Shown here: piece after piece, positions 39,859-49,908 of the stretch
Position numbering within the stretch: the stretch's first letter is position 1
Layout: each line of letters begins with the position of its first letter
Notes under the pieces: model-generated
What the model saw: the letters and a program-made list of their open reading frames with translations, nothing else
Told to the model about the DNA's origin: nothing
Databases searched by the model: none
Made by a program: the position numbers and the translations under genes
Assembly (NCBI RefSeq): GCF_900452395.1
Contig: NZ_UGNV01000001.1
Span: 2,319,501-2,383,500, forward strand
Source: Legionella beliardensis
GTDB taxonomy: Bacteria > Pseudomonadota > Gammaproteobacteria > Legionellales > Legionellaceae
Reading direction: 5' to 3'
DNA length: 64,000 nucleotides

Positions 39859-42800
39859 ATGAATTTCACCGATATTTTTATTAAGCGTCCAGTATTAGCT
39901 ACCGTTATTAGCTTACTCATCTTTTTATTCGGCTTAAATTCATTAACTACCATGCAAATCCGTCAATTTCCTCAAATGGATAATACAGTTATTACGATTA
40001 CGACCAGTTATCCTGGGGCTGATTCTAATTTGATTGCAGGCTTCATTACCACCCCCTTAGAAGCGGCTGTTGCGAGTGCTGAAGGCATTGATTATATGAC
40101 TTCTTCTAGTACGCAAGGCTTAAGTACTATAACCTTAACAATTAAATTAAATTTTAACCCGCAAGTTGCCTTTACTGACGTCATGAGTAAAGTACAGCAA
40201 ACTTTAAATCAATTACCGCCACAAGCACAACAACCAGTCATTATTAAAAGCTCTGATGCCTCAACACCTTTAATGTACATAAGTCTAGATAGTCTTGATA
40301 TGACACCACAGCAGATTACCGATTATGCCGTGCGTGTCGTACAACCCCAATTACAAACTGTGGATGGTGTAGCGCAAGCGCAAATCTTAGGAGGTGCAAC
40401 GTACTCCATGCGCATTTTTCTAGACCCTGTCAAAATGGCTGCGTTTAAAGTAACGCCCGCTGATGTTACACAAGTGCTGGCACGCAATAATTTTTTAACT
40501 GCAGCTGGAAATACCAAAGGTGAATATGTCGCTCTTAGCATAACGGCTAAAACTGATTTAAATAATACCGAAGAATTTAGCAAGCTTATTGTTAGAAGTG
40601 ATAAAACAGCAATTATACGTTTAAAAGATATAGGTAAAATAGAATTAGGCTCACAAGACTATAATACAGCGGTAACTTTCAATGGTAAAAAGGCCGTATT
40701 TATTGCCATTACTCCAACACCAACGGCTAATCCACTGACAGTTATTAGTAAAGTGCGGAAACTATTTCCTTCTATTACTCGTGAATTTCCTCCATCTTTA
40801 ACGGGAACTATTGTTTATGATGCAACTGATTTTATTCGAGCCTCCATTAAGGAAGTTATTTTAACTATCATGGAAGCAGCCTTGATTGTTATTGTCGTTA
40901 TTTTTCTTTTCCTAGGTTCAATTCGCTCAGTTATTATACCTGTAGTCACTATTCCCCTATCACTTATTGGTGTATGTACCTTAATGCTATTTTTAGGGTA
41001 TTCAATTAATCTATTAACTCTCTTAGCCTTTGTATTAGCTATTGGGTTAGTTGTAGATGATGCGATTGTTGTTGTAGAAAATGTTCATCGTCATTTGGAA
41101 GAAGGTAAAACCCCTCTGAGTGCTGCGATAATTGGTGCTCGCGAAATTGCAGTGCCTGTTATTGCAATGACGATTACGCTAGCGGCAGTTTATGCCCCTA
41201 TTGGCTTTATGGGCGGATTAACAGGTGCTCTTTTTAAAGAATTTGCATTTACTTTAGCAAGTGCTGTGGTTATTTCAGGCATTATTGCGCTTACTTTAAC
41301 GCCTATGATGTGCTCTAAATTACTCTCTAGCGAAATGAGTTCAGGAAAATTTGCTCATTTTTTAGATAGAAAATTTAATACGATGAAAGTATATTATCAA
41401 AGAAAATTACACAGCTTGCTTGATACTAGAGCTATCATGCTTGTGCTTGCTGCTGTCATTTTATTAATGCTACCTTATTTATATTCTACGACGCCTACGG
41501 AAACCGCACCTGAAGAAGATCAAGGATTTTTCTTCGTTGTCGGAACAGCGCCTCAATACGCAACAATTAATTATATTGCCGCCTTTACTCAATTATTTGA
41601 TAAAATTTATAAAAGCTTCCCTGAAACGGCCCACTACTTTAATATTAATACAAGTGCGCCTGTTTCTGGCATGGTCTTAAAACCTTGGGACGAAAGAAGC
41701 CGCTCTCAATTTGCCCTAAAACAACCCTTACAACATAAATTAGATCAAGTGGCTGGCTTAAAAACATTTGCTGTTATCCCACCGCCTTTACCAGGGGGCG
41801 GCAGTGGTACACCAATTCAATTTGTTATTAAAACAACCAATGATTTTCAGACGCTATTTGAGATATCTAATCAATTACTTAATAAAGCCCAAAAAAGCGG
41901 TTATTTCATTTTTCTCGATAACAGCCTTAAATTTAATCAACCTGAAATTGAACTACAAATTAATCGCTCAAAAGCTGCTGATTTAGGTTTAGATATGCAA
42001 GATATTGGTAGTAGTTTGACGAGTGCATTATCTGGCAATTATGTTAACTTTTTTAATTTGCAAGGCCGCAGTTATCAAGTTATTCCGCAATTAGATAGGC
42101 GATATCGTTTAACCGCAGAGCAACTGGGCAAAATTTATGTGCGCTCTAAAAGCGGTACGATGATTCCTTTATCGACCGTTGTAACACCACTCGAAAAAAC
42201 ACAACCAAATGCTGTTACCCATTTTCAGCAATTAAATTCTGCCACTATTCAAGGGGTAACTATGCCTGGCGTTACCTTAGGGCAAGGTTTAGCGCTTTTG
42301 CAAAATGAAGCCAAATCGATTTTACCTCGCGGCTATACGTATGATTTTGGCGGCCAGTCTCGACAGTATATCCAGGAAGGAACTGCTTTAGTTTTTGCCT
42401 TCTTCTTATCTATTATTGTCATTTTCTTAGTTTTAGCAGCCCAATACGAAAGCTTTCGGGATCCTTTAATTGTTTTAATTAGCGTACCTATGTCTATATG
42501 TGGTGCATTAATTCCACTTAATTTAGGGTTGGCATCCATTAATATTTATACCCAAGTTGGGCTAATTACCTTAATTGGATTAATCAGTAAACATGGCATT
42601 TTAATTGTGGATTTTGCTAATCAATTGCAAAGAGAGAAAAAGTTAGACAAACGTGCTGCAGTAGAAGAAGCAGCTGCCATTCGTTTGCGCCCTATTCTCA
42701 TGACCACTGCTGCAATGGTTTTTGGCGTATTTCCTTTATTGATTGCCAGTGGGGCTGGCGCGGTCAGTCGATTTGATATTGGTATTGTGATTTCTGCTGG

Positions 42801-42933
42801 TTTATTGATAGGTACTTTTTTTACACTCTTTGTAGTACCAACCATGTATACTTATCTGGCCGCTGACCATCGCCATGAAGGGCCAGATAATTTAGAGACT
42901 AAGGCAAATCCGCCGCTGGCTCATAATACTTAA
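39859..42933 (+). CDS. RND multidrug efflux pump, inner-membrane component
   Basis: This 1,024-residue AcrB/MexF-type proton-driven trimeric exporter shows the expected duplicated layout of two periplasmic loops and 12 helices. The N-terminus FTDIFIKRPVLATVISLLIFLFG is standard. The proton-relay aspartates D400/D401 lie in GLVVDDAIVVVENVHRHLEEG. The final motif FDIGIVISAGLLIGTFFTLFVVPTMYTYL is also typical. The substrate is unknown. It should work with the adaptor just upstream and a TolC family channel; a tolC-like gene lies at the right edge of this window. Confidence 0.95.
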   Translation: MNFTDIFIKRPVLATVISLLIFLFGLNSLTTMQIRQFPQMDNTVITITTSYPGADSNLIAGFITTPLEAAVASAEGIDYMTSSSTQGLSTITLTIKLNFNPQVAFTDVMSKVQQTLNQLPPQAQQPVIIKSSDASTPLMYISLDSLDMTPQQITDYAVRVVQPQLQTVDGVAQAQILGGATYSMRIFLDPVKMAAFKVTPADVTQVLARNNFLTAAGNTKGEYVALSITAKTDLNNTEEFSKLIVRSDKTAIIRLKDIGKIELGSQDYNTAVTFNGKKAVFIAITPTPTANPLTVISKVRKLFPSITREFPPSLTGTIVYDATDFIRASIKEVILTIMEAALIVIVVIFLFLGSIRSVIIPVVTIPLSLIGVCTLMLFLGYSINLLTLLAFVLAIGLVVDDAIVVVENVHRHLEEGKTPLSAAIIGAREIAVPVIAMTITLAAVYAPIGFMGGLTGALFKEFAFTLASAVVISGIIALTLTPMMCSKLLSSEMSSGKFAHFLDRKFNTMKVYYQRKLHSLLDTRAIMLVLAAVILLMLPYLYSTTPTETAPEEDQGFFFVVGTAPQYATINYIAAFTQLFDKIYKSFPETAHYFNINTSAPVSGMVLKPWDERSRSQFALKQPLQHKLDQVAGLKTFAVIPPPLPGGGSGTPIQFVIKTTNDFQTLFEISNQLLNKAQKSGYFIFLDNSLKFNQPEIELQINRSKAADLGLDMQDIGSSLTSALSGNYVNFFNLQGRSYQVIPQLDRRYRLTAEQLGKIYVRSKSGTMIPLSTVVTPLEKTQPNAVTHFQQLNSATIQGVTMPGVTLGQGLALLQNEAKSILPRGYTYDFGGQSRQYIQEGTALVFAFFLSIIVIFLVLAAQYESFRDPLIVLISVPMSICGALIPLNLGLASINIYTQVGLITLIGLISKHGILIVDFANQLQREKKLDKRAAVEEAAAIRLRPILMTTAAMVFGVFPLLIASGAGAVSRFDIGIVISAGLLIGTFFTLFVVPTMYTYLAADHRHEGPDNLETKANPPLAHNT

Positions 42934-43053
42934 TTAATAAGCAAACTCATTTTCTGAAGAAATTGTACAAAGCTTGAAATATTGTCGTCAATAACTGTAA
43001 ATGCATGTTAAAATCACACGTTTCATGCATTACTACTGATGACAGGCTAAACC

Positions 43054-45816
43054 ATGGATAAGACGTATTCTCCCCAAGCAATAGAGAAATTTCGCTACCA
43101 AGACTGGGAAACTCAACATTTTTTCCAACCTCAGGGCGACGGTCCAAATTACTGTATTATGTTACCGCCACCTAATGTAACAGGTAGCCTACATATGGGC
43201 CATGGTTTCCAACATACCTTAATGGATATACTCACTCGCTACCACCGTATGCAGGGTAATAAGACGCTATGGCAGCCAGGTACTGATCATGCAGGTATTT
43301 CGACGCAACTTGTTGTTGAGCGTCAATTAGAAAATAAAGGCTTACAGCGCAAAGAGTTGACCCGAGAACAGTTCTTAGAACACGTATGGCAGTGGAAAGA
43401 AGAGTCTGGCCATCAGATTACATCACAAATGCGGCGAATTGGTTCTTCAGTTGATTGGAAACGTGAGCGCTTTACAATGGATGAAGGCCTTTCTGGGGCC
43501 GTGCAAAAAGTATTTGTACAGCTTTATGATGAAGGCTTAATTTACCGCGGGACACGCTTAGTTAACTGGGATCCTAAATTAGGTACAGCGGTTTCGGACT
43601 TAGAGGTTATTTCCCAAGAAGAAGATGGTTTTCTATGGCATATTTGCTACCCAATCGTTGACTCTGATGAGTTTCTTATTGTTGCTACCACTCGGCCTGA
43701 AACCATGTTAGGTGATGTAGCGGTTGCTGTACACCCAGAGGATACGCGTTATCAGCACTTAATTGGCAAGCAAGTAGCGCTTCCTCTTTGTGATAGGCAA
43801 ATACCAATTATCGCAGATGATTATGTTGATCGTGAGTTTGGTACAGGTTGTGTAAAAATTACACCTGCTCATGATTTTAACGATCATGAAATTGGCAAAC
43901 GCCATAACCTTCCTGCTATCAATATTCTTACTAAGAAAGGTGCAATAAACAAAAATGCGCCGCTTAAATACCAAGGTATGGATAGATTTATTGCCCGTAA
44001 ACAAGTGATTGAAGATTTAACAGAAAAGCAATTACTTATTAAAACAGAACCGCACAAATTGAAAGTTCCTAGAGGCGAAAAATCTAATGTAATTATTGAA
44101 CCATTATTGACTGATCAATGGTATGTAAAAATAAAACCGTTAGCAGAACCTGCAATTGATGCTGTTAAAAAAGGTGAAATTCGTTTTGTTCCTGAAAATT
44201 GGACTAAAACTTACTTCCAATGGATGGAAAATATAGAAGATTGGTGTATCAGCCGTCAACTGTGGTGGGGACACCGTATTCCTGCCTGGTATGATAGCCA
44301 TGGGCATATTTATGTCGGTTACAGTGAAAAAGATGTTCGCTTTAAATATAAGCTTGATGACGCACTGCATCTTAAGCAAGACGAAGATGTTCTGGATACG
44401 TGGTTTTCATCAGCACTGTGGCCTTTTTCTACTTTAGGTTGGCCTGAGCGCACCCCTGAATTAGAACAGTTTTATCCAACTTCTGTGCTAATTACAGGGT
44501 TTGATATTATCTTTTTCTGGGTAGCCCGTATGATTATGATGGGCTTAAAATTTACAGGTAAAATACCTTTCAAAGAAGTCTTAATTACCGGTCTTATTCG
44601 TGATAGTGAGGGCCAGAAAATGTCTAAATCTAAAGGGAATGTTTTAGACCCTTTAGATATTATTGATGGCATTGATATCGATACCCTAGTGGCTAAACGC
44701 ACCGCTAATTTAATGCTTCCTTCTTTAAAGGAAAAAATAGCTAAAGCAACTCGTAAAGAATTTCCAGAAGGCATTCCAGCCTTTGGTACCGATGCGCTGC
44801 GCTTTACCTTCTGCTCACTCGCATCCTTTGGCCGTAATGTTCGATTTGATCTTCATCGCGTTGAAGGTTATCGAAATTTCTGTAATAAGCTATGGAATGC
44901 GGCCCGCTATGTTTTACTTAATACCGAAGAACAAATTGACTTAGAAGATGGTGCTTTTCAATATAGCCCTGCTGATCAATGGATACTCTCTTGCTTACAA
45001 CACACCATCGCTGATTGCCATCATTATTTAGCGACTTATCGTTTTGACTTATTAGCTAATACTTTGTATGAATTTGTGTGGCATGAATACTGTGATTGGT
45101 ATTTAGAGTTATCTAAACCTGTTCTTTATGACCCACAAGCACTGGGTGCGATGAAGCGTGGCACCCGAAGAACGCTAATTCATATATTGGATCAAGTATT
45201 AAAACTACTACATCCTATTATGCCTTTTATTACTGAAGAAATATGGCAACGCACCAGCAAACTAACCAGTCAGAATAGTGAAAGTATCATGCTCAGCACT
45301 TACCCAAAAGTTAATGAGCAATTTATCAATACTGCCTTAGAAGCTCAAATGGCTTGGGTTAAAGAGGTGATTCAATCAGTACGTACCATTCGCAGTGAAA
45401 TGGGTATTTCACCTGCCAAGCTAATTATGTTGCAAGTTAAGAATGCTTCTGCTGCTGAGAAAGAACGTTTTAAACATTACCATAATATAATAACAACGCT
45501 CAGTAAATTAGCTTATATCCATTTTCTAGAGCAAGATGAGGAAGTGCCTATTTCAGCTTCTGCCGTAGTTGGCGAGCTTGAGCTTTTAATTCCTATGGCA
45601 GGCCTTATTAATAAAGAAACTGAATTAAGCCGTTTAAATAGAGAAATTGCTAAATTAGAGAAAGACATTACTTTAGCTGAAAGCAAATTGAATAATCCTA
45701 AATTTACTGATAAAGCGCCTGCTGAAATTATAGATAAAGAGAGAGAAAAGTTAGCCCAAGCGCAACTTGCAAGAGAAAAATTACAAGTGCATAGACAAAC
45801 TATTGAAAAGCTTTAA
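43054..45816 (+). CDS. valS: Valyl-tRNA synthetase
   Basis: This class I synthetase charges tRNA-Val and edits threonine. Its 920 residues match the family. The HIGH-equivalent is LHMGHG (46-51), the editing domain includes [37 protein letters not shown] precedes the second half of the Rossmann fold, and KMSKS begins at K522. The C-terminal 70 residues form the coiled coil ([16 protein letters not shown]) that grips tRNA. It stands alone, ending at a hairpin at 45875-45909. Confidence 0.98.
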   Translation: MDKTYSPQAIEKFRYQDWETQHFFQPQGDGPNYCIMLPPPNVTGSLHMGHGFQHTLMDILTRYHRMQGNKTLWQPGTDHAGISTQLVVERQLENKGLQRKELTREQFLEHVWQWKEESGHQITSQMRRIGSSVDWKRERFTMDEGLSGAVQKVFVQLYDEGLIYRGTRLVNWDPKLGTAVSDLEVISQEEDGFLWHICYPIVDSDEFLIVATTRPETMLGDVAVAVHPEDTRYQHLIGKQVALPLCDRQIPIIADDYVDREFGTGCVKITPAHDFNDHEIGKRHNLPAINILTKKGAINKNAPLKYQGMDRFIARKQVIEDLTEKQLLIKTEPHKLKVPRGEKSNVIIEPLLTDQWYVKIKPLAEPAIDAVKKGEIRFVPENWTKTYFQWMENIEDWCISRQLWWGHRIPAWYDSHGHIYVGYSEKDVRFKYKLDDALHLKQDEDVLDTWFSSALWPFSTLGWPERTPELEQFYPTSVLITGFDIIFFWVARMIMMGLKFTGKIPFKEVLITGLIRDSEGQKMSKSKGNVLDPLDIIDGIDIDTLVAKRTANLMLPSLKEKIAKATRKEFPEGIPAFGTDALRFTFCSLASFGRNVRFDLHRVEGYRNFCNKLWNAARYVLLNTEEQIDLEDGAFQYSPADQWILSCLQHTIADCHHYLATYRFDLLANTLYEFVWHEYCDWYLELSKPVLYDPQALGAMKRGTRRTLIHILDQVLKLLHPIMPFITEEIWQRTSKLTSQNSESIMLSTYPKVNEQFINTALEAQMAWVKEVIQSVRTIRSEMGISPAKLIMLQVKNASAAEKERFKHYHNIITTLSKLAYIHFLEQDEEVPISASAVVGELELLIPMAGLINKETELSRLNREIAKLEKDITLAESKLNNPKFTDKAPAEIIDKEREKLAQAQLAREKLQVHRQTIEKL

Positions 45817-45874
45817 TACGCACAGCTTAATCTCGAATCTGTATGGTTTTACAGGTTACGAATAACATTCGCTT

Positions 45875-45909
45875 GTACCATAAAAGCCATTAAATAGCTT
45901 TTATGGTAC
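45875..45909 (+). terminator. Hairpin downstream of valS
   Basis: There is a perfect 13-bp stem, GTACCATAAAAGC / GCTTTTATGGTAC, with a 9-nt loop, 58 bp after the valS stop. Only a weak T-rich tail follows (CTTACTTTAATT), so termination efficiency is uncertain. Confidence 0.55.
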
Positions 45910-46130
45910 CTTACTTTAATTAACTCTGATTTAACCTTGACTTAGAAGCAATGAAAATGCTCCAATTACACCTACACCTGATAAAGGTTGGAAATAACTG
46001 CCTACCTGCCAAACTGCCTTTGCTTGCTATGCGCTCACCAAAATACTGTTGTTAACAACAGTATTTCTACCCGCAGGAAGATAGGTGAGGTATTAATTGG
46101 TTTAATCTGCATCGATCTACTGGAGGGATG
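45910..46130. other. Structured leader region upstream of the MAPEG gene
   Basis: With the hairpin before it, this is a gap of about 310 bp. It contains a 26-bp perfect palindrome, AAATACTGTTGTT with its exact complement (46041-46066), flanked by CTCACC (46034-46039) and GGTGAG (46084-46089), which can pair as an outer stem. It may be an operator or a 5' leader structure for the gene at 46131. Confidence 0.5.
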
Positions 46131-46523
46131 ATGTTTACCTTAATTTTATGTCTTTTTATTGCTTGCCTGTTTCCTTACCTTGCAAAGATTCCTGTGGTTG
46201 TAGCAATGAACAAGCAACCTGGAGGCCACGACAATAAACACCCCAGGGCACAGCAAGCCTCCTTAAAAGGCTGGGGTGCACGCGCGGTTGCAGCGCATCA
46301 AAATAGCTTTGAATCACTTCTTATTTTTGCCACAGCTTGCCTAACGGCTATTGCTACACGCCATACAGGTTATACAATTCAAGTGCTTGCCATTATTTAT
46401 CTCCTTTCTAGAGTAATATACCATGCGTTGTATTTACTTAATTGGTCAACATTGCGTACGACTTTCTGGGCCCTTGGCTATATTGTTTCCTTAGTTATAA
46501 TTTGGCTATGTATTCCCGTCTAA
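46131..46523 (+). CDS. MAPEG family membrane protein
   Basis: This 130-residue inner-membrane protein has four hydrophobic helices, typical of bacterial MAPEG proteins (membrane-associated proteins in eicosanoid and glutathione metabolism). The conserved loop between helices 1 and 2 is present (RAQQASLKGWGARAVAAHQNSFESLLIFA), as is SRVIYHALYLLN. Bacterial members' activities are mostly unproven; glutathione-linked detoxification is the usual guess. GGAGGG lies immediately before the ATG at 46128, so the ATG at 46131 is spaced better. Confidence 0.88.
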   Translation: MFTLILCLFIACLFPYLAKIPVVVAMNKQPGGHDNKHPRAQQASLKGWGARAVAAHQNSFESLLIFATACLTAIATRHTGYTIQVLAIIYLLSRVIYHALYLLNWSTLRTTFWALGYIVSLVIIWLCIPV

Positions 46524-46606
46524 TAGGCCTCTTACCATCAAATACCGTCAGCCCACTTCGCTGGGCTAACTTAAATATTTAATTTATATAAGATTTTTTA
46601 TAATCA

Positions 46607-46639
46607 CTTAATAAAACCTTAAGAATTCTATGTTAAAAA
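46607..46639 (+). promoter_or_regulatory. PmrA-box-like repeat upstream of 46668
   Basis: CTTAATAAA-AC-CTTAAGAAT (46607-46626) has both CTTAA half-sites 11 bp apart, as in the PmrA element. After 7 bp comes TAAAAA (46634-46639), a four-of-six -10 match. The geometry equals that of the two sites at 1.5 and 2.7 kb. The transcript start would fall about 20 bp before the ATG. Confidence 0.55.
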
Positions 46640-46667
46640 TGCCATAGGTTTAAAAATAATTAAAATA

Positions 46668-48713
46668 ATGGAATTTTTAGATATTGCAGAAAAAATTATT
46701 CCAGCCTATGCATCACTCCCATCAGCTGAAAGACATCATTTCCAAAGTACTTCTATAGGACAAGATTTTGTTAAATTAATTAAGAAAATTAAACGGGATA
46801 CTGCTAATTTTCAAAGCTCTGTTAGTTTATTTAATGTGCTTTTTTCACCATTAGAGACGCGAAGAGAACAATTAATTAATGACATTGACAATAGTATTTC
46901 GGATTTTAAAGAAACTTACCAAGACCACCAAGACTATAAGCTAATCAAAGAAAAATGCGATTTCCTGTTACTGCAAGAAGACTTACCGCTACTGCGCTTT
47001 CTCAATGAAGACGAACGACGAATAGTTGTTAATACAGAATATTCGCAAACCTATATCAGGCTTAAAGTACATTTAAAACAATCTCTTAAAATAGCTCGCA
47101 GTGAATTCGAAAAAGTGCCGAATTGGCAAAATCAAGACACCATAGAAAAGCTAAACACGCAATACCTGTTAGCGAGTGACGTATGGCACCATAGCTTTCA
47201 AGATGACATAAAATTAACGGAATTAAGAAATCTAATAAATAGTCAACAAATCGTTGAAGATTTAATTCATCTAGCTAAATTTTTTCCTTTACTTAACTGC
47301 CGACTTAATGCAACCAGCCCACAAACAGAGTTTGAAAAATTAATAGCAGCGATTAACCATTCAAACCAAACACCAGAAGAAATATATAACCTAGAAAAAA
47401 AGCAACTTAGCGATCTTCTTTACTATTGTATGCAGCAAATTACCTTACATGATTTGCAATTTATTAACTTAAAACAATTTAATAAAGAACAAGCCCAACA
47501 GATGGCTGCGGCCAGTTTACAAGCATTTAATGAGCAATCCCAGCTAAGGCTTTGTGAGCTATTGCAAAACTATCATCAAGCACTGAATACCTATGTGTTA
47601 AGCCAATTAAAGTTAATAAATGGCAAAGCATGGCAACAAAGTGAACCACTATTGCCCCAAAGTTTACTTAGCTCTCTTTCTCATTTATTAAATCATTCGC
47701 TTGTTAATCAAACCAACGAATTTTTACGTCGTCTATCAGATGCACACGCTTTTATTCAAGCTACGGGTTTTGCGACTCAAAATGAAAGCTCATTTTTAGC
47801 GATTCTTGACTTTTATAACTATAATCGCTTTGCAGGACAAGTTGCGGAAACAAAATCAATTTTGGCAAGCCTGCTTAATCCTTTTTTACCGCTTTATTTT
47901 GAGTACAAAAACATTGCTTTATATGAAAAAAGTATTTTCTTCAAACTTTATCGCACTGTTATGCCCGCACTCGTTGCTGTTGCCTTTATTATTTTAGTCG
48001 CAGCCTTACTATCACCATTAGGCTTGCCTGAATTAGCATTTGCTGCAGCATTCATACCAACTTTATTTATTGGAGTTGCGCTTGCTACAAATTATGTGCT
48101 TTTAAAAGATAAAATTTATAATGGATTGCGTGAGTTTTATTATGATGGACCCTATAACATTCCTGAGTTTCAAATTAACCAACGCATGTTAACCGCATTT
48201 AAAGACCTAAAGACAGCCAATGAGGTTAAAAAATATTATATTCAAGAGCTTAAAACATGCATCGATTTAGATAAGTTTTACCAATCTAAAAAAAAGCAAG
48301 GTATCCTAACTACCGAGGAAATAGCAGCACACAAAGAAAATACGGCTAAATTAAACCTCCTCTATTTAGAATGGTATGATATCCATAGCAACAATGAATT
48401 AAGCTATACCATCGCGCCAGAAATCATTTTAACTAGATTAAAAAAGGAAGGTTGCAAGGAGTATCAAGCATTAGAAGCAGCCTTAGAGAGTGAATTAGGC
48501 GAGCTTAAAAGTTCTATTCATCAAACTGTAAACGATTTAGAAGCAACGTTTAGAGCGCAAGAATTACAGGCTACAGTTAGTAGCACCGTACAGCAAGCAC
48601 CAGCACTTAAAATACATTATACACCATGCTTATTTAAACCGAGTTTTGTGGCTCATAAAGAAAAAGCTGAGGAATATGATAAACTAATTATAGCCATACA
48701 ACCAAGTGCCTAA
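46668..48713 (+). CDS. Candidate Dot/Icm effector with paired membrane segments
   Basis: I do not recognise this 681-residue protein. It is strongly helical and charged, with probable coiled-coil stretches (about 40-200 and 580-640). One hydrophobic block holds two adjacent membrane segments (about 430-480: VMPALVAVAFIILVAALL and LAFAAAFIPTLFIGVALA). It has no signal peptide. The tail is hydrophilic with a glutamate cluster (HKEKAEEYDKL) before a short hydrophobic end, a pattern often seen in Dot/Icm substrates. The upstream PmrA-like site supports this. An effector placed in a host membrane is plausible, but this is inference. Confidence 0.75.
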   Translation: MEFLDIAEKIIPAYASLPSAERHHFQSTSIGQDFVKLIKKIKRDTANFQSSVSLFNVLFSPLETRREQLINDIDNSISDFKETYQDHQDYKLIKEKCDFLLLQEDLPLLRFLNEDERRIVVNTEYSQTYIRLKVHLKQSLKIARSEFEKVPNWQNQDTIEKLNTQYLLASDVWHHSFQDDIKLTELRNLINSQQIVEDLIHLAKFFPLLNCRLNATSPQTEFEKLIAAINHSNQTPEEIYNLEKKQLSDLLYYCMQQITLHDLQFINLKQFNKEQAQQMAAASLQAFNEQSQLRLCELLQNYHQALNTYVLSQLKLINGKAWQQSEPLLPQSLLSSLSHLLNHSLVNQTNEFLRRLSDAHAFIQATGFATQNESSFLAILDFYNYNRFAGQVAETKSILASLLNPFLPLYFEYKNIALYEKSIFFKLYRTVMPALVAVAFIILVAALLSPLGLPELAFAAAFIPTLFIGVALATNYVLLKDKIYNGLREFYYDGPYNIPEFQINQRMLTAFKDLKTANEVKKYYIQELKTCIDLDKFYQSKKKQGILTTEEIAAHKENTAKLNLLYLEWYDIHSNNELSYTIAPEIILTRLKKEGCKEYQALEAALESELGELKSSIHQTVNDLEATFRAQELQATVSSTVQQAPALKIHYTPCLFKPSFVAHKEKAEEYDKLIIAIQPSA

Positions 48714-48788
48714 ACTTTCTATACCTTCTAGAGAATGATACACCCTAGTGAGAGTGCCTAGTCTAGTAACGAGGATGCAGTAATCATT

Positions 48789-49643
48789 TTACATACTACA
48801 AAGAGCCATATTTTCTTGATGATCACACATCTTAACTTCAGATAATAATTTTTTAAGTGAGCTCTTGATGTAGTTCCTTTGCTTAGCATTAAAATCTTTA
48901 TGAAGGGGTGGCAGTGAGTAATCCCTAACTTCCATATAAGCATACGTGCCTTTACCATAATTATGAGTTTTTGCATTAAAAAATGCCTCAGGCCATTGCG
49001 ATGCTGGGCCATGAAAATGATCAAATTCATCACAAATTACCGGTTTTCCTTTTTCAGGTGCTGAAACGGTGCTTAAGATAGTTTTTAATTGGTTATTGTT
49101 TATCTTTTGACTTAACAAACGCTTGCTATTATATAAAACAAAAGCATGGTTGATGCTTTTATCAGCAGAATGAATAACGATTTCTTGTACTGTTTGTCGT
49201 TCGTTATTTTCAAGTTGGTGCAATAAGCTATTTACGATACTTGCTGCAGCAGCTTCGCCACAAAATCCACTATTCTCATCTCTGCGCATTTTAGCTATTT
49301 CTACCGTTCGAGCGATTACTTTAAAATAGTCTTTCAATTGTTCATAATTCTTATGGTCTTTAAATAAAGCATGAAATTTATTGTCAGGGCCATTTTCTAA
49401 ATTGCGTACTTTGCTATCTATATTTGCTTGATAACGGGCCCTAAGTTGCATCACTTGATCAAATCCTTGCTGAAATTCTGGACTATATTGTAATACCTTA
49501 TTAGCAAAATGACCGTGCGTATTACAAATGGAACCATATGAATAATCGTCTTTCTCATCTTCTGAGCTTTCTTGCATCGTAGGCGTAAAGCGACTCGAGG
49601 CAAGTAAACCCCATATAAAAAACTTTTTCATTGATTCTTTCAC
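48789..49643 (-). CDS. Unrecognised protein with Cys-His-Asp arrangement, possible cysteine protease/deamidase fold
   Basis: This 284-residue protein starts at a GTG (49643), five bases after AGGAG; the ATG at 49631 is too far from that site. A short hydrophobic stretch (FFIWGLLASS) may be a signal or signal-like segment. The middle shows SGFC(128)GEAAAASIVNSLL, then INH(166)AFVLYNSK, then PVICD(205)EFDHFHG. This order and spacing resembles papain-like peptidases and glutamine deamidases in pathogen effectors. The match is motif-level only. It converges on the candidate effector at 46668-48713, so both may belong to one virulence islet. Confidence 0.7.
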   Translation of the reverse strand: MKESMKKFFIWGLLASSRFTPTMQESSEDEKDDYSYGSICNTHGHFANKVLQYSPEFQQGFDQVMQLRARYQANIDSKVRNLENGPDNKFHALFKDHKNYEQLKDYFKVIARTVEIAKMRRDENSGFCGEAAAASIVNSLLHQLENNERQTVQEIVIHSADKSINHAFVLYNSKRLLSQKINNNQLKTILSTVSAPEKGKPVICDEFDHFHGPASQWPEAFFNAKTHNYGKGTYAYMEVRDYSLPPLHKDFNAKQRNYIKSSLKKLLSEVKMCDHQENMALCSM

Positions 49644-49687
49644 TCTAACTCCTTTTTGCTGTCATATTTCAGATAAACACAGTAGAA

Positions 49688-49721
49688 AACTAAACTAATT
49701 ATAAGCCCTGATTGCTCATAA
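49688..49721 (-). promoter_or_regulatory. -10 box with upstream dyad for 48789-49643
   Basis: On the minus strand, TATAAT lies at 49693-49688. Just upstream, at 49721-49701, ATTGCTCA and its complement TGAGCAAT form a perfect 8-bp dyad with a 5-bp spacer, covering where a -35 box would be. This suggests an operator rather than a plain sigma70 promoter. Confidence 0.45.
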
Positions 49722-49856
49722 ATTGAGCAATAATACCATCAATAAAATGTTTTGGCAAATATTTATACAAAATAATTATTAAACTAGCGTCATTTACCAA
49801 AATTATTTCGTGTGGGTGTTTGATAATAAAGGAGGTTAACAAATAGCTTGAGTAAA

Positions 49857-49878
49857 GCCTTGGCTAAAAAGCCAAAGC
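49857..49878 (-). terminator. Possible terminator of the OPT transporter gene
   Basis: GCCTTGGCT / AGCCAAAGC form a 9-bp stem with one G-T type mismatch and a four-base A loop, about 30 bp past the stop at 49909. The downstream minus-strand tail is only moderately T-rich. Confidence 0.4.
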
Positions 49879-49908
49879 TCTTGAAGCTTAATTAGGTATC
49901 AATACGAG

